Below, in pieces: positions 52,958 through 60,993 of a stretch of DNA of 64,000 nucleotides (within the stretch, counting starts at the first letter, position 1; each line of letters opens with the position of its first letter). The position numbers and the translations under genes are program-made. The notes beneath the pieces are model-generated. The model saw nothing but the letters and a program-made list of their open reading frames with translations. It was not told the origin of the DNA and did not search any database. The stretch covers positions 806,001-870,000 of the forward strand of contig NZ_JAFBCB010000001.1 in NCBI RefSeq assembly GCF_016907455.1, given 5' to 3'. The stretch comes from Brachybacterium muris (GTDB taxonomy: Bacteria; Actinomycetota; Actinomycetes; Actinomycetales; Dermabacteraceae).

Positions 52958-55006
52958 GTGCCCTCTGCCGATGCCTCCTCCCCGTCGCGTCCCGATCGAT
53001 CGGGAGCGGGCTCACCGGCATCGCTCGCCACCCTCCTGGACACGGCGATCAGCGCGATCGGCGGCACTCCCCGTGAAGGCCAGCGGGTCATGGCCGAGGC
53101 GGTCGGAACCGCGATGGAGGGCGGCCGCCACTTGCTGGTCCAGGCCGGCACCGGTACCGGCAAGTCCCTCGCCTACCTGGTCCCTGCCCTGCACCACGCG
53201 GTGACCTCCGGCCGGCCGGTGGTGATCTCGACCGCCACCATCGCCCTGCAGAACCAGATCGTGGCCAAGGACCTCCCGCGCCTGGTGGAGGCACTGGCCC
53301 CGCACCTGCCCCGCACCCCCACCTTCGCCCTGCTGAAGGGCCGCTCGAACTACGTGTGCCGCCACAAGCTCGACGGCGGCTACCCCGTCGACATCGACCC
53401 CGGGGCGCTGTTCGCCCAGGCCACCGCGGATCCTTCCCCTGGCGCGAGCGAGCGCCTCGGCGAGCAGGTGCGCCGGCTGCGCGAATGGGCCGAGGAGACC
53501 ACCACCGGAGACCGCGACTCCCTGGACTCCCCGGTCTCCGACCGTGCCTGGCGCCAGGTGTCGGTGAGCGGCTCCCACTGCCTGGGAGGAAGCTGCCCGA
53601 TGGTGGACTCCTGCTTCGCCGAGCGCAGCCGGGAACTGGCCCGGGAGGTGGACCTGGTGGTCACCAACCACGCGCTGCTGGCGATCGACGCCTTCGACGG
53701 CCACGGCATCATCCCTGAGCACGACGTGGTGGTGTTCGACGAGGCCCACAGCCTCACCGGCTCGGTCACCGCCGCCGTCACCGAGATGCTCACCCCCGCC
53801 CTGGTGCGGGGCACCGTGCGGGACCTGCGCGGGCTCGGTGTGGCGGGGACCGCCCTGGACGACGCGGGGGAGGAGCTGCGCGAAGCCCTCGCCCTGGTGC
53901 CCGACGGACGGGTGATGGGGGATCTGCCCGAGCAGCTCGCCGACGCCCTCGAGCATCTGCGCACCGAGTCCCGTCAGGCCCACTCCGATGCGAAGGACGC
54001 GGGGGACGCGACCGTGTCCGGCACCGCCGGTTCCCGCAAGGCCGTGCGATCTAACCTCCAGCAGATCATTGACGTGTGCGAACGTCTGCTCGACCCCGGC
54101 CAGGACGACGTGGTCTCCGTCTCCCACTCGGAGGCCACCGGGCGCTCCAGCATCCAGGTGGCGCCGTTGAGCGTGGCCGGGGCGATGCGCGGTGCCGTGC
54201 TGGAGAGCCGTACCGCGATCCTGACCTCTGCCACCCTCGCTCTCGGGGGACGGTTCGAACCGCCCGCAGGGGAGGTGGGCCTGGCCCGCGCGGCGCGGAT
54301 GGACCCGGACGAGGTGCCGCCGCTGGAGGACCGCGGGGCGTGGGCCGGCCTGGACGTGGGCAGCCCCTTCGACTACCGCCGCCAGGGGATCCTGTACACA
54401 GCCCGCCACCTGCCGCCCCCGGGTCGTGAGGGGCCGAGCCGCGAGATGCTGGATCATCTCACCGATCTGGTGGAGGCATCACAGGGTGGGGCGCTGTGCC
54501 TGTTCTCCTCCCGTCGGGGAGCCGAACTCGCCGCGGAGCACGTGCGTGCCCGCTTGGACCTGACCATCGGGGTGCAGGGGGAGGACTCGATCTCGAACCT
54601 GGTGCGGATCTTCCGCGAGGAGGAGGACTCCTGCCTGTTCGGCACCATCACCCTGTGGCAGGGCGTGGACGTGGTGGGCCGGGCCTGCCGTCTGGTGACG
54701 ATCGACCGGATCCCGTTCCCGCGGCCGGACGAGCCCTTGGCCTCGGCCCGGCAGGAGCGGATCGCCTCTCGAGGGGGCAACGGGTTCATGTCGGTCTCCG
54801 CCCAGCACGCGGCGCTGCTGCTGGCGCAGGGAGCCGGGCGCCTGATCCGCAGCGTGGACGATCGCGGGATGGTCGCGGTTCTGGATGCCCGCCTGGCAAC
54901 GGCCCGCTACGGCGGGTTCCTCAGGGAGGCCATGCCGCCGCTGTGGCCCACCAGCGACCCCGAGGTTGCCCTGGGCGCGCTGCGGCGCCTCGCCGCGGAT
55001 CGCTGA
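52958..55006 (+). CDS. dinG: DinG-family ATP-dependent helicase
   Basis: An XPD-like superfamily 2 helicase of 682 residues, probably involved in unwinding R-loops or repair intermediates. Walker A is G64-TGTGKS-70, the DEAH box is D261-EAH-264, and the C-terminal motif VI segment is LLAQGAGRLIRSVDDRG. Cysteines in YVCRHKL, SHCLGGSC and DSCFAE could hold the Fe-S cluster known in DinG/XPD. It converges on lexA. Whether it is SOS-controlled is not indicated by the promoter. Confidence 0.93.
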   Translation: MPSADASSPSRPDRSGAGSPASLATLLDTAISAIGGTPREGQRVMAEAVGTAMEGGRHLLVQAGTGTGKSLAYLVPALHHAVTSGRPVVISTATIALQNQIVAKDLPRLVEALAPHLPRTPTFALLKGRSNYVCRHKLDGGYPVDIDPGALFAQATADPSPGASERLGEQVRRLREWAEETTTGDRDSLDSPVSDRAWRQVSVSGSHCLGGSCPMVDSCFAERSRELAREVDLVVTNHALLAIDAFDGHGIIPEHDVVVFDEAHSLTGSVTAAVTEMLTPALVRGTVRDLRGLGVAGTALDDAGEELREALALVPDGRVMGDLPEQLADALEHLRTESRQAHSDAKDAGDATVSGTAGSRKAVRSNLQQIIDVCERLLDPGQDDVVSVSHSEATGRSSIQVAPLSVAGAMRGAVLESRTAILTSATLALGGRFEPPAGEVGLARAARMDPDEVPPLEDRGAWAGLDVGSPFDYRRQGILYTARHLPPPGREGPSREMLDHLTDLVEASQGGALCLFSSRRGAELAAEHVRARLDLTIGVQGEDSISNLVRIFREEEDSCLFGTITLWQGVDVVGRACRLVTIDRIPFPRPDEPLASARQERIASRGGNGFMSVSAQHAALLLAQGAGRLIRSVDDRGMVAVLDARLATARYGGFLREAMPPLWPTSDPEVALGALRRLAADR

Positions 55007-55009
55007 GAA

Positions 55010-55028
55010 CCTCGCCTGTTCGGCGGGG
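55010..55028. terminator. short hairpin between converging dinG and lexA
   Basis: CCTCGCC and GGCGGGG pair over 7 bases (one G-U) around a 5-base loop in the 31-base gap. A modest terminator at best. Confidence 0.4.
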
Positions 55029-55037
55029 ACCGGCCCG

Positions 55038-55742
55038 TCAGACGGCGCGCAGCACCGCCACGACCTTGCCCAGGATCTCGGCATGGTCGCCCAGGATCGG
55101 GGCGAAAGCCGGATTGTGGGGCATCAGCCACACGTGCCCGTCGCGCTGGGCGAAGGTCTTCACGGTGGCCTCGCCGTCGATCATCGCCGCGACGATCTCG
55201 CCCTTCTGCGCCACGGGCTGCTGGCGCACCACGACCCAGTCGCCGTCGCAGATGGCGGCATCGATCATCGAGTCGCCCACCACCTGCAGCAGGAAGAGGT
55301 CACCGTCGCCCACCAGACGGGTGGGCAGCGGGAAGACATCCTCCACCTGCTCCTCGGCGGTGATCGGCACGCCGGCGGCGATGCGACCCACCAGGGGGAC
55401 GGAGACGGCGTCGGCGACCACGGCGCCCTCGGGATGCAGGGGGGTGGGGGAGTCGTCCTCGCCCGGCATCACCACTTCCATCGCGCGGGGGCGCTTGGGA
55501 TCGCGGCGAAGGTAGCCCTTGCGCTCCAGCGCCTGCAGCTGGTGGGACACCGAGGATGAGGACGTGAGCCCCACGGCGTCGCCGATCTCCCTCATCGTGG
55601 GGGGATATCCGTGGGCGGAGATCGCCGCGGTGATGGTCTCCAGGATGAGGCGCTGGCGCCGGGTCAGGCTCTGCTGCTCCTCGGTCGCGGGGGAGAGCGA
55701 CGACGCATCGTGCTCCGAGGGACGGCTGGTGCTCGGCGACAT
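55038..55742 (-). CDS. lexA: SOS repressor LexA
   Basis: LexA represses the DNA-damage regulon and self-cleaves when RecA filaments form. It has 234 residues. The winged HTH covers ~27-90 ([32 protein letters not shown] region). The cleavage bond is Ala123-Gly124 ([11 protein letters not shown]), with the catalytic Ser158 (GDSMIDAA) and Lys195 (ATVKTF). ATG 55742 is chosen for AGGAGG about 12 bases ahead; the frame is open further upstream but crosses its own promoter. It diverges from a LysM gene; the two LexA boxes lie between. Confidence 0.96.
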   Translation of the reverse strand: MSPSTSRPSEHDASSLSPATEEQQSLTRRQRLILETITAAISAHGYPPTMREIGDAVGLTSSSSVSHQLQALERKGYLRRDPKRPRAMEVVMPGEDDSPTPLHPEGAVVADAVSVPLVGRIAAGVPITAEEQVEDVFPLPTRLVGDGDLFLLQVVGDSMIDAAICDGDWVVVRQQPVAQKGEIVAAMIDGEATVKTFAQRDGHVWLMPHNPAFAPILGDHAEILGKVVAVLRAV

Positions 55743-55800
55743 CGGGCGGGCCTCCTGGCTTCGTTTGTCAGACCCCTGCGGTGTGGTGGTCCTGTCAGCC

Positions 55801-55806
55801 AGAGTA
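55801..55806 (-). promoter_or_regulatory. -10 element for lexA
   Basis: On the reverse strand TACTCT, about 20 bases downstream of the SOS box at 55827-55840, gives a leader of about 50 bases. Confidence 0.5.
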
Positions 55807-55826
55807 GGTGGCACGGAGTCGGATTC

Positions 55827-55840
55827 CAAACACATGTTCG
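55827..55840. promoter_or_regulatory. LexA box at the lexA promoter (one mismatch)
   Basis: CAAACacatGTTCG, reverse strand CGAACatgtGTTTG, fits CGAAC-N4-GTTCG with one change. It would allow autoregulation of lexA. Confidence 0.75.
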
Positions 55841-55894
55841 ATGTTTCCACTTGCGTGTCGCCACCTCCCGGTCTACAGTCGCACATAGATTCGA

Positions 55895-55910
55895 TCGAAC
55901 AGGAGTTCGG
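55895..55910. promoter_or_regulatory. LexA box overlapping the ribosome-binding site of the LysM gene
   Basis: TCGAACaggaGTTCGG has the exact SOS half-sites. The spacer AGGA plus the next G form the AGGAG ribosome-binding site for the ATG at 55913. -10-like hexamers TACAGT (55874) and TAGATT (55886) lie just upstream, so bound LexA would cover the transcription start. Confidence 0.88.
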
Positions 55911-55912
55911 AC

Positions 55913-56308
55913 ATGCACACCGATACGACCACGGTCCTGCCCTTCCCGCACCGTGATGCCCGCCGGCAGCGCACCGCTGCTCGCTCGGGTGTTCGACTCG
56001 AGCTGACCCCGCGGGGTCGCGCTCTCGTCACCACCATCGCCTTCCTGGCGGGTCTGGTGGTCGCTGCGCTCGCCCTGCTCGTCTTCGACGTGCCCGCCGC
56101 CCTCGCCGGCTCCGGGCAGGAGCAGCAGATCTCCGTCACCGTCGAAGCGGGGGACACCCTGTGGGAGTACGCCGAGCGCTACGCCCCCGAGGGCGTGAGC
56201 GAGCAGGAGTACATCGCTCAGGTGCGCACCATGAACCATCTGCCCACCGGCCGTGTCGCCGCAGGCCAACAGCTCGAGCTGCCCGTGGGGGACGGTGTGG
56301 ATCGCTGA
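55913..56308 (+). CDS. LysM membrane protein, YneA/ChiZ-type SOS cell-division inhibitor
   Basis: A 131-residue protein with a basic cytoplasmic N-terminus, one membrane helix (~38-62) and an outside LysM domain ([20 protein letters not shown], then [20 protein letters not shown]). A LysM protein divergent from lexA under an SOS box matches the YneA (Bacillus), DivS (Corynebacterium) and ChiZ/Rv2719c (Mycobacterium) arrangement, in which the product delays division during DNA damage. Seen: domain layout, position and SOS box. Inferred: the inhibitor role. nrdR follows 40 bases later with its own promoter. Confidence 0.88.
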   Translation: MHTDTTTVLPFPHRDARRQRTAARSGVRLELTPRGRALVTTIAFLAGLVVAALALLVFDVPAALAGSGQEQQISVTVEAGDTLWEYAERYAPEGVSEQEYIAQVRTMNHLPTGRVAAGQQLELPVGDGVDR

Positions 56309-56336
56309 TCCCGTTCACGTGTCCCGGTGCTCCCGG

Positions 56337-56342
56337 TACTCT
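56337..56342 (+). promoter_or_regulatory. -10 element for leaderless nrdR
   Basis: TACTCT ends 6 bases before the GTG at 56349, placing the predicted transcript start on the start codon. Confidence 0.65.
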
Positions 56343-56348
56343 TGTTGG

Positions 56349-56876
56349 GTGCACTGTCCCTTCTGCCGCCATCCCGACTCCCGTGTCGTGGACTCCCGCA
56401 CGTCCGATGACGGGGCGACGATCCGTCGCCGCCGCCAGTGCCCCGAGTGCGGGCGGCGATTCTCCACGGCGGAGACCGCGTCCCTCTCCGTGCTCAAGCG
56501 CTCGGGTGTGAGTGAGCCCTTCAGCAGGGCCAAGGTGATCTCCGGGGTGCGCAAGGCGTGCCAGGGCAGGCCGGTCACCGACGACCAGCTGGCCATGCTC
56601 GCGCAGCGGGTCGAGGAGGATATCCGCTCCAGCGGACAGGCCGAGATCGATGCCCACGATGTGGGTCTGGCGATCCTCCAGCCGCTGCAGGAACTGGATC
56701 TGGTGGCATACATGCGCTTCGCCAGCGTCTACCAGTCCTTCGACTCCCTGGTCGATTTCGAAGCGGCGATCACGCGCCTGCGCGAGGAGTCCGGTGATGG
56801 ATCCTCCGACCGTTCCGCCGCCGGCGCGGACGCGGAGTCAGAAGCCGGTGAGCCTGCCGGGAATCCGAACGTCTGA
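56349..56876 (+). CDS. nrdR: transcriptional repressor NrdR
   Basis: NrdR is the zinc- and nucleotide-binding repressor of ribonucleotide reductase genes. It has 175 residues. The zinc ribbon is formed by CPFC near residue 3 and CPEC near 31 ([17 protein letters not shown]); the ATP-cone domain spans ~45-140. An unusual Ser/Ala/Glu-rich tail of ~25 residues extends the usual ~150. GTG 56349 is chosen from the exact promoter spacing and the expected N-terminus MHCPFC. No NrdR box was identified near it. Confidence 0.95.
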   Translation: MHCPFCRHPDSRVVDSRTSDDGATIRRRRQCPECGRRFSTAETASLSVLKRSGVSEPFSRAKVISGVRKACQGRPVTDDQLAMLAQRVEEDIRSSGQAEIDAHDVGLAILQPLQELDLVAYMRFASVYQSFDSLVDFEAAITRLREESGDGSSDRSAAGADAESEAGEPAGNPNV

Positions 56877-56905
56877 GAAAGTACGAAGCACACCGCGGGA
56901 GTGCG

Positions 56906-56911
56906 TAAGAT
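56906..56911 (+). promoter_or_regulatory. -10-like element directly ahead of two hairpins
   Basis: TAAGAT predicts a start near 56918, in the gap between the converging nrdR and helD-like genes. A perfect 7-bp hairpin (GTGCGCT/AGCGCAC, 56919-56937) and then a strong terminator follow, so any transcript would be about 65 bases. See the finding. Confidence 0.35.
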
Positions 56912-56940
56912 ACACCTCGTGCGCTCACGCAGCGCACCCA

Positions 56941-56984
56941 GATCAGCGGTCGTGGAGGGGAAGCCACGGCCGCTGATCGCTTTT
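56941..56984 (+). terminator. Rho-independent terminator after nrdR
   Basis: A 15-bp stem (GATCAGCGG...CCGCTGATC with one G-U pair) and an 8-base loop are followed by GCTTTTCC. It separates nrdR from the converging helD-like gene. Confidence 0.9.
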
Positions 56985-56988
56985 CCGG

Positions 56989-59247
56989 CTACGCGACGGT
57001 CTGCTCCTTAGGGGCGATCCCGGCCGGCAGGTCGCGGGCGTGCACCACGCCCAGGTGCTGGGTGGGGCGCGTCATCGCCACGTACAGGTCGCCGGCGCCG
57101 TGGTCCTCCACCAGTTCGGCGGGCTCCACCACGACCACCGCGTCGAACTCGAGACCCTTCGCGTCCTGCGCGGTCATCACCGCGATCTCGTCGTCCACGC
57201 CGGCGGAGCCGGTGCCCACGGCGGGCAGCCCCTCCACCTGGTGCAGCTCGCCGAGCACGGCACCGAGCCGGTGCTCGGCCACGATCACCGCGATCCGGCC
57301 CACACCCTCGGCTGCCAGGTCCTTCACCGATGCGGCCGTGACCGACGCCAGTGCCGACTCCTCGGTGTGCTCGATCAGCGGGTCCCTCTCGCCTTCCCTC
57401 ACCGAGCTCACCTCGGTGATGGGCAGGTCGTGGGCGTGGGCCATCGCCGCAGCGCGATCCATGATGCGGCGGGGCGTGCGGTAGTTGACGGTCAGGTGCT
57501 CCACCTGCAGCCGGTCCTGCACGTGGGGCGAAAGCGCTGCCTCCCACGATCCAGGGCCGGCGGCGGAGGAGGTCTGCGCCACGTCGCCCACCACGGTGAA
57601 GGACTTGGTGGGGCACCGGCGCATCAGGGCCCTCCAGCTCATGGCGGAGTGCTCCTGGGCCTCGTCCACGACCACGTGCCCGTAGGTCCAGCTGCGCTCG
57701 GTGGCGGCCCGCTCGGCGAGGGTGCGGCCGTCACGGATGCGCCCCACGTGCTCGGCCAGGTCCTCGGCCCGGATGATCCCGGAGGTGTCGATGTTCTCCA
57801 GCACGGCGCGGGCGTAGGAGACATCTGCCTCCCGCCGCATAGCCTGCTCCTTCGCGCGGGCCTCCTCGGGGGCGGAGTCGTCCCCGAGGATCTCGGCCAC
57901 CTCATCCAGCAGGGGGATGTCCTCCACCGTCCACGGTGCGTCCTTGGGTCGCACCAGGGCGTCCACGCTGCGTGCGAGCGATCGGGGTGCCGCGGCCCGC
58001 AGCCGCTCCGGATGGGCGAACAGGATCCGAAGGAACCCCTGGGGCGTGTACGGCAGCCAGGCCAGGTTCAGCTCCCGGCGCACGTCGGCATGGTGCAGGA
58101 GGTCCGAGATGATCTCGGGGCGGTCCTCCGGCACCACCGTGCGGCCGGACTTCTGCAGGGCCTTCTCGTAGCGATCGGCCAGCCGGTTCGCGGCGGCCCG
58201 CACGAACACGGCGCGGGCGGCGTTGTGGGGCTTGTGGGAGGCGCGGGCCTCGCGTCGTGCTGCGCGCACGTCCTCCCGGGTCAGCACGATGTCGGTGCCG
58301 TCGATGCGCAGGGGCACGTCGCGATCGGGGATCAGCTGACGCTGCTTGACGGCGCGGGAGAGCAGTTCGGCCATGGCCGCGTCGCCCTTGATCCGGGCCA
58401 CGTCGTCCTCATCGCGCAGCGAGGTCTGCACGCCGGGGAACAGCTCGCCGGGGGTCAGCATCACCACGCCGGACTCGCCGAGGCTGGGGAGCACCCGTTC
58501 GATGTACCGCAGGAATCCCTGCGTGGGCGCCATGACCAGCACGCCCGTGTGCTCCAGGCGGCGACGGTGGGTGTACAGCAGGTAGGCGGCTCGGTGCAGC
58601 GCCACCGCGGTCTTGCCGGTGCCGGGGCCGCCCTGGACCACCAGGACACCGCGGTTGTCGGAGCGGATGATGCGGTCCTGCTCGCCCTGGATGGTGGCGA
58701 CGATGTCCCCCATCCTGCCGGTCCGCTGCCCGGAGACGGCGGCCAGTAGGGCCCCCTCGCCCTGGAGGACCACGTCGTCGCTCTCCTCGAGCACGGTGGG
58801 GTCCAGCACGTCGTCCTCAAGGCCGATCACGCTGCGACCGCGGCTGATGAGGTGGCGGCGGAGGCGCACCCCGCGGCGCTCGTTGCTGGTGGCCTGATAG
58901 AAGGCGGCGGCGGCGGGGGCGCGCCAGTCCACCAGGAGCTGCTCGCGCTCGGGGGTGAACAGGCCGATGCGGCCGATGTAGCGGCGGGCACCCTCGTCGG
59001 TGTCGAGCCTGCCGAACACCACGCTGCGGCTCACCGAGCGCAGCAGCGCCAGGCGGTCCTCGTACAGGGCCGCGAAGGCGTCGCGCTCGGAGCGGTTCTG
59101 GTGGGTGGATGCGTGCTGGGAGGCCTGGACCTGCTCGAGGTTGTCCTGCACCTGCTGGATCTGCTGGTCCAGCCGCTCGTACAGCCGGTCCGCGTAGTCC
59201 TGCTCCCGTGCGATCTCCCGGGCGATCTGCCCCTCAGTGTCGTCCAC
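56989..59247 (-). CDS. HelD-like UvrD-family helicase/RNA polymerase recycling ATPase
   Basis: A 752-residue superfamily 1 protein. The N-terminal ~110 residues are a long charged coiled-coil (REIAREQDYADRLYERLDQQ, QQVQDNLEQVQASQ), as in HelD, whose arm enters RNA polymerase. Walker A is GGPGTGKTAVALHRAAYLL, followed by VVDEAQEHSAMSWRAL (Walker B), VGDVAQTSS, VNYRTPRRIM and VMTAQDAKGLEFDAVVVV. Actinobacterial HelD/HelR proteins free stalled polymerase and can give rifampicin tolerance; that role here is inferred. GTG 59247 is selected for AGGGGGA ahead and a family-like start; an upstream start adding ~23 residues is possible. Confidence 0.88.
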   Translation of the reverse strand: MDDTEGQIAREIAREQDYADRLYERLDQQIQQVQDNLEQVQASQHASTHQNRSERDAFAALYEDRLALLRSVSRSVVFGRLDTDEGARRYIGRIGLFTPEREQLLVDWRAPAAAAFYQATSNERRGVRLRRHLISRGRSVIGLEDDVLDPTVLEESDDVVLQGEGALLAAVSGQRTGRMGDIVATIQGEQDRIIRSDNRGVLVVQGGPGTGKTAVALHRAAYLLYTHRRRLEHTGVLVMAPTQGFLRYIERVLPSLGESGVVMLTPGELFPGVQTSLRDEDDVARIKGDAAMAELLSRAVKQRQLIPDRDVPLRIDGTDIVLTREDVRAARREARASHKPHNAARAVFVRAAANRLADRYEKALQKSGRTVVPEDRPEIISDLLHHADVRRELNLAWLPYTPQGFLRILFAHPERLRAAAPRSLARSVDALVRPKDAPWTVEDIPLLDEVAEILGDDSAPEEARAKEQAMRREADVSYARAVLENIDTSGIIRAEDLAEHVGRIRDGRTLAERAATERSWTYGHVVVDEAQEHSAMSWRALMRRCPTKSFTVVGDVAQTSSAAGPGSWEAALSPHVQDRLQVEHLTVNYRTPRRIMDRAAAMAHAHDLPITEVSSVREGERDPLIEHTEESALASVTAASVKDLAAEGVGRIAVIVAEHRLGAVLGELHQVEGLPAVGTGSAGVDDEIAVMTAQDAKGLEFDAVVVVEPAELVEDHGAGDLYVAMTRPTQHLGVVHARDLPAGIAPKEQTVA

Positions 59248-59326
59248 GTGCCCGGTCCCCCTGGGGTTGCCTCGTCGTTCGTGCCGCGCCTCTCGGACAC
59301 CGGGTCGGAGGAGCACGGTGATCCAT

Positions 59327-59332
59327 TATGGT
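59327..59332 (+). promoter_or_regulatory. -10 element for the PAC2 gene, overlapping a reverse -10
   Basis: TATGGT on the plus strand shares CCATTATGG with CATAAT on the reverse strand, so the divergent PAC2 and helD-like promoters overlap in one 9-base block. Confidence 0.5.
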
Positions 59333-59387
59333 GGACGGGCCCGGTTGCGTGTTGCACCGGAGCCGTTGACGAGCTGAGGAGGCGCCG

Positions 59388-60440
59388 ATGCGGGACCCGC
59401 GCGACCTGTACAGCTTCGAATCCATGGATGTGCTGGCGGCCGTCCCCCGGGACGGCCTGATGCTGGTCCACGCCCTGCCGGGCCTGGTGGACGCCGGCAA
59501 CGCGTGCAGGATCGCCGCCACCTATCTGCGTGATCAGCTGCGGCACATGAAGCTGGTCTCCTTCGACATCGACGAGCTGCTGGACTATCGCGGCTCGCGA
59601 CCACAGGCGGTGTTCGACGGCGTCTCCTACACCTCCGTCGACATCCCCTCGGTCTCTCTGACACTGATGTACGACGAAGCGGACCGCCCCTTCCTCTTCC
59701 TGGACGGGCCAGAGCCTGATCTGCAGTGGAAGCGTCTCAGCCAAGCGGTGATCGACCTGGTCGAGTACTTCGAGGTGGAGCGCGTGGTGGGCATGCAGGC
59801 CGTCCCGATGGCGGTGCCGCACACCCGGCCCATCGGGCTGTTCGCCCATGCCAACGACCCCTCCCTGCTCACCGGTGCCGGCAGGGACCGGCGCGACGCC
59901 GGGACGGACCACCCGGTCGGATCGGGGGAGGCTCCACCTGGATCCGTTTCGCATCCTGCAGGCGGCTCACCGGAGCCCCTCCCGGAGAAGGAAGAGGACG
60001 GCCCCGAGGGGCACGAGGGTGCCGAGATCGTGGTGCCCGCCTCCTTCGGCGCGCTGCTGGAGTTCGAACTGGGGCGCAGCGGACATCCGGCGATGGGGTA
60101 CGCCGCGCAGATCCCGCACTACCTCACGCGCACGGACTTCCCGGCCGGGGCGCTGGCCCTGCTGCGTCGGATCAGTGATGCCACCGGGCTGGAGCTTCCG
60201 CTGGTGGACCTGGGGGATCTCACGGACGCGGCCACGGCCGCCCTCGAGGGCACGCTCGAGCAGAACGTCGAGGTGCGGCAGATCGTCACGGCGCTGGAGG
60301 AGCAGTACGACGCCATGCGCGAGGAGGACGGCTCGCCGTTGGCGACCACCATGGATCTCCCCACGGCCGATGAGATCGGCGATCATTTCGAGCGCTTCCT
60401 CGCGGACCAGGACGGCCCGGAGGACCCGGGACGCCGGTGA
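59388..60440 (+). CDS. PAC2-family protein
   Basis: A 350-residue protein of the PAC2 (proteasome assembly chaperone 2-like) family: LMLVHALPGLVDAGNACRIA, FDIDELLDYRGSRP, LMYDEADRPFLFLDGPEPD and VVGMQAVPMAVPHTRP. An acidic Gly/Pro/Glu insert at ~165-205 separates the two halves of the domain and is longer than usual. The function of bacterial PAC2 proteins is unknown. GAGGAGG precedes the ATG. Confidence 0.88.
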   Translation: MRDPRDLYSFESMDVLAAVPRDGLMLVHALPGLVDAGNACRIAATYLRDQLRHMKLVSFDIDELLDYRGSRPQAVFDGVSYTSVDIPSVSLTLMYDEADRPFLFLDGPEPDLQWKRLSQAVIDLVEYFEVERVVGMQAVPMAVPHTRPIGLFAHANDPSLLTGAGRDRRDAGTDHPVGSGEAPPGSVSHPAGGSPEPLPEKEEDGPEGHEGAEIVVPASFGALLEFELGRSGHPAMGYAAQIPHYLTRTDFPAGALALLRRISDATGLELPLVDLGDLTDAATAALEGTLEQNVEVRQIVTALEEQYDAMREEDGSPLATTMDLPTADEIGDHFERFLADQDGPEDPGRR

Positions 60441-60693
60441 ACCCCGAGCGGCTCCCCGGCCCCGGTTCGTTATCTCTTCGTGATCCTTAATATGGGTGCG
60501 ACCTGTGAACCGGGCCACGATCGTGCCACAATGGGCGCGTTGCGTTGATGCAGTTCCAGCAGGACAGTCCGTCACGGGGGCCCCGGCCTCCGAACGGCGC
60601 ACCTGATGCCTCCCGCCCCGGCGGGGAACGGCCTCTCGCGGCACCACGGTCGCATCGGCGACCGATGATGGACGACACAGGAAGTAGACAGGT
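60441..60693 (+). promoter_or_regulatory. promoter and long 5' leader of the cold-shock gene
   Basis: The gap contains CACAAT (60527-60532) as the best -10, giving a leader of about 155 bases. Long structured leaders are usual for cold-shock genes, where they act as thermosensors; GC-rich self-complementary blocks such as GGGGCCCCGGCC (60581 onwards) are present. Specific structure not determined. A TAATAT at 60489 is an alternative -10. Confidence 0.5.
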
Positions 60694-60897
60694 ATGGCAC
60701 AGGGCTCGGTCAAGTGGTTCAACTCCGAGAAGGGCTACGGCTTCATCGAGATCGACGGAGGCGGCGCTGACGTCTTCGTCCACCACAGCAAGATCGACAT
60801 GGACGGCTACCGCTCCCTCGAGGAGGGCCAGCGCGTCGAGTTCGAGGTCTCCCAGGGCGACAAGGGCCCGCAGGCAGAGCAGGTCCGTCCTCTCTGA
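60694..60897 (+). CDS. cspA: cold-shock domain protein
   Basis: A 67-residue CspA-type nucleic-acid chaperone with the RNP1-like [10 protein letters not shown] and RNP2-like DVFVHHSKI motifs in an OB-fold. The ATG has GGAAGTAG upstream. It stands alone between a long leader and a terminator. Confidence 0.95.
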   Translation: MAQGSVKWFNSEKGYGFIEIDGGGADVFVHHSKIDMDGYRSLEEGQRVEFEVSQGDKGPQAEQVRPL

Positions 60898-60922
60898 CCG
60901 GACCTGGAACCGGATCTTCAGC

Positions 60923-60956
60923 GGACCGGGCAGGGGCGAGAGCTCCTGCCCGGTCC
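60923..60956 (+). terminator. terminator after the cold-shock gene
   Basis: A 12-bp stem (GGACCGGGCAGG with CCTGCCCGGTCC) and a 10-base loop 25 bases after the stop codon; the converging spermidine-synthase-like gene ends 38 bases further. Confidence 0.8.
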
Positions 60957-60993
60957 GTCGTCGTAGGGGGACGCGCTCGGACCGGCGATGCCC

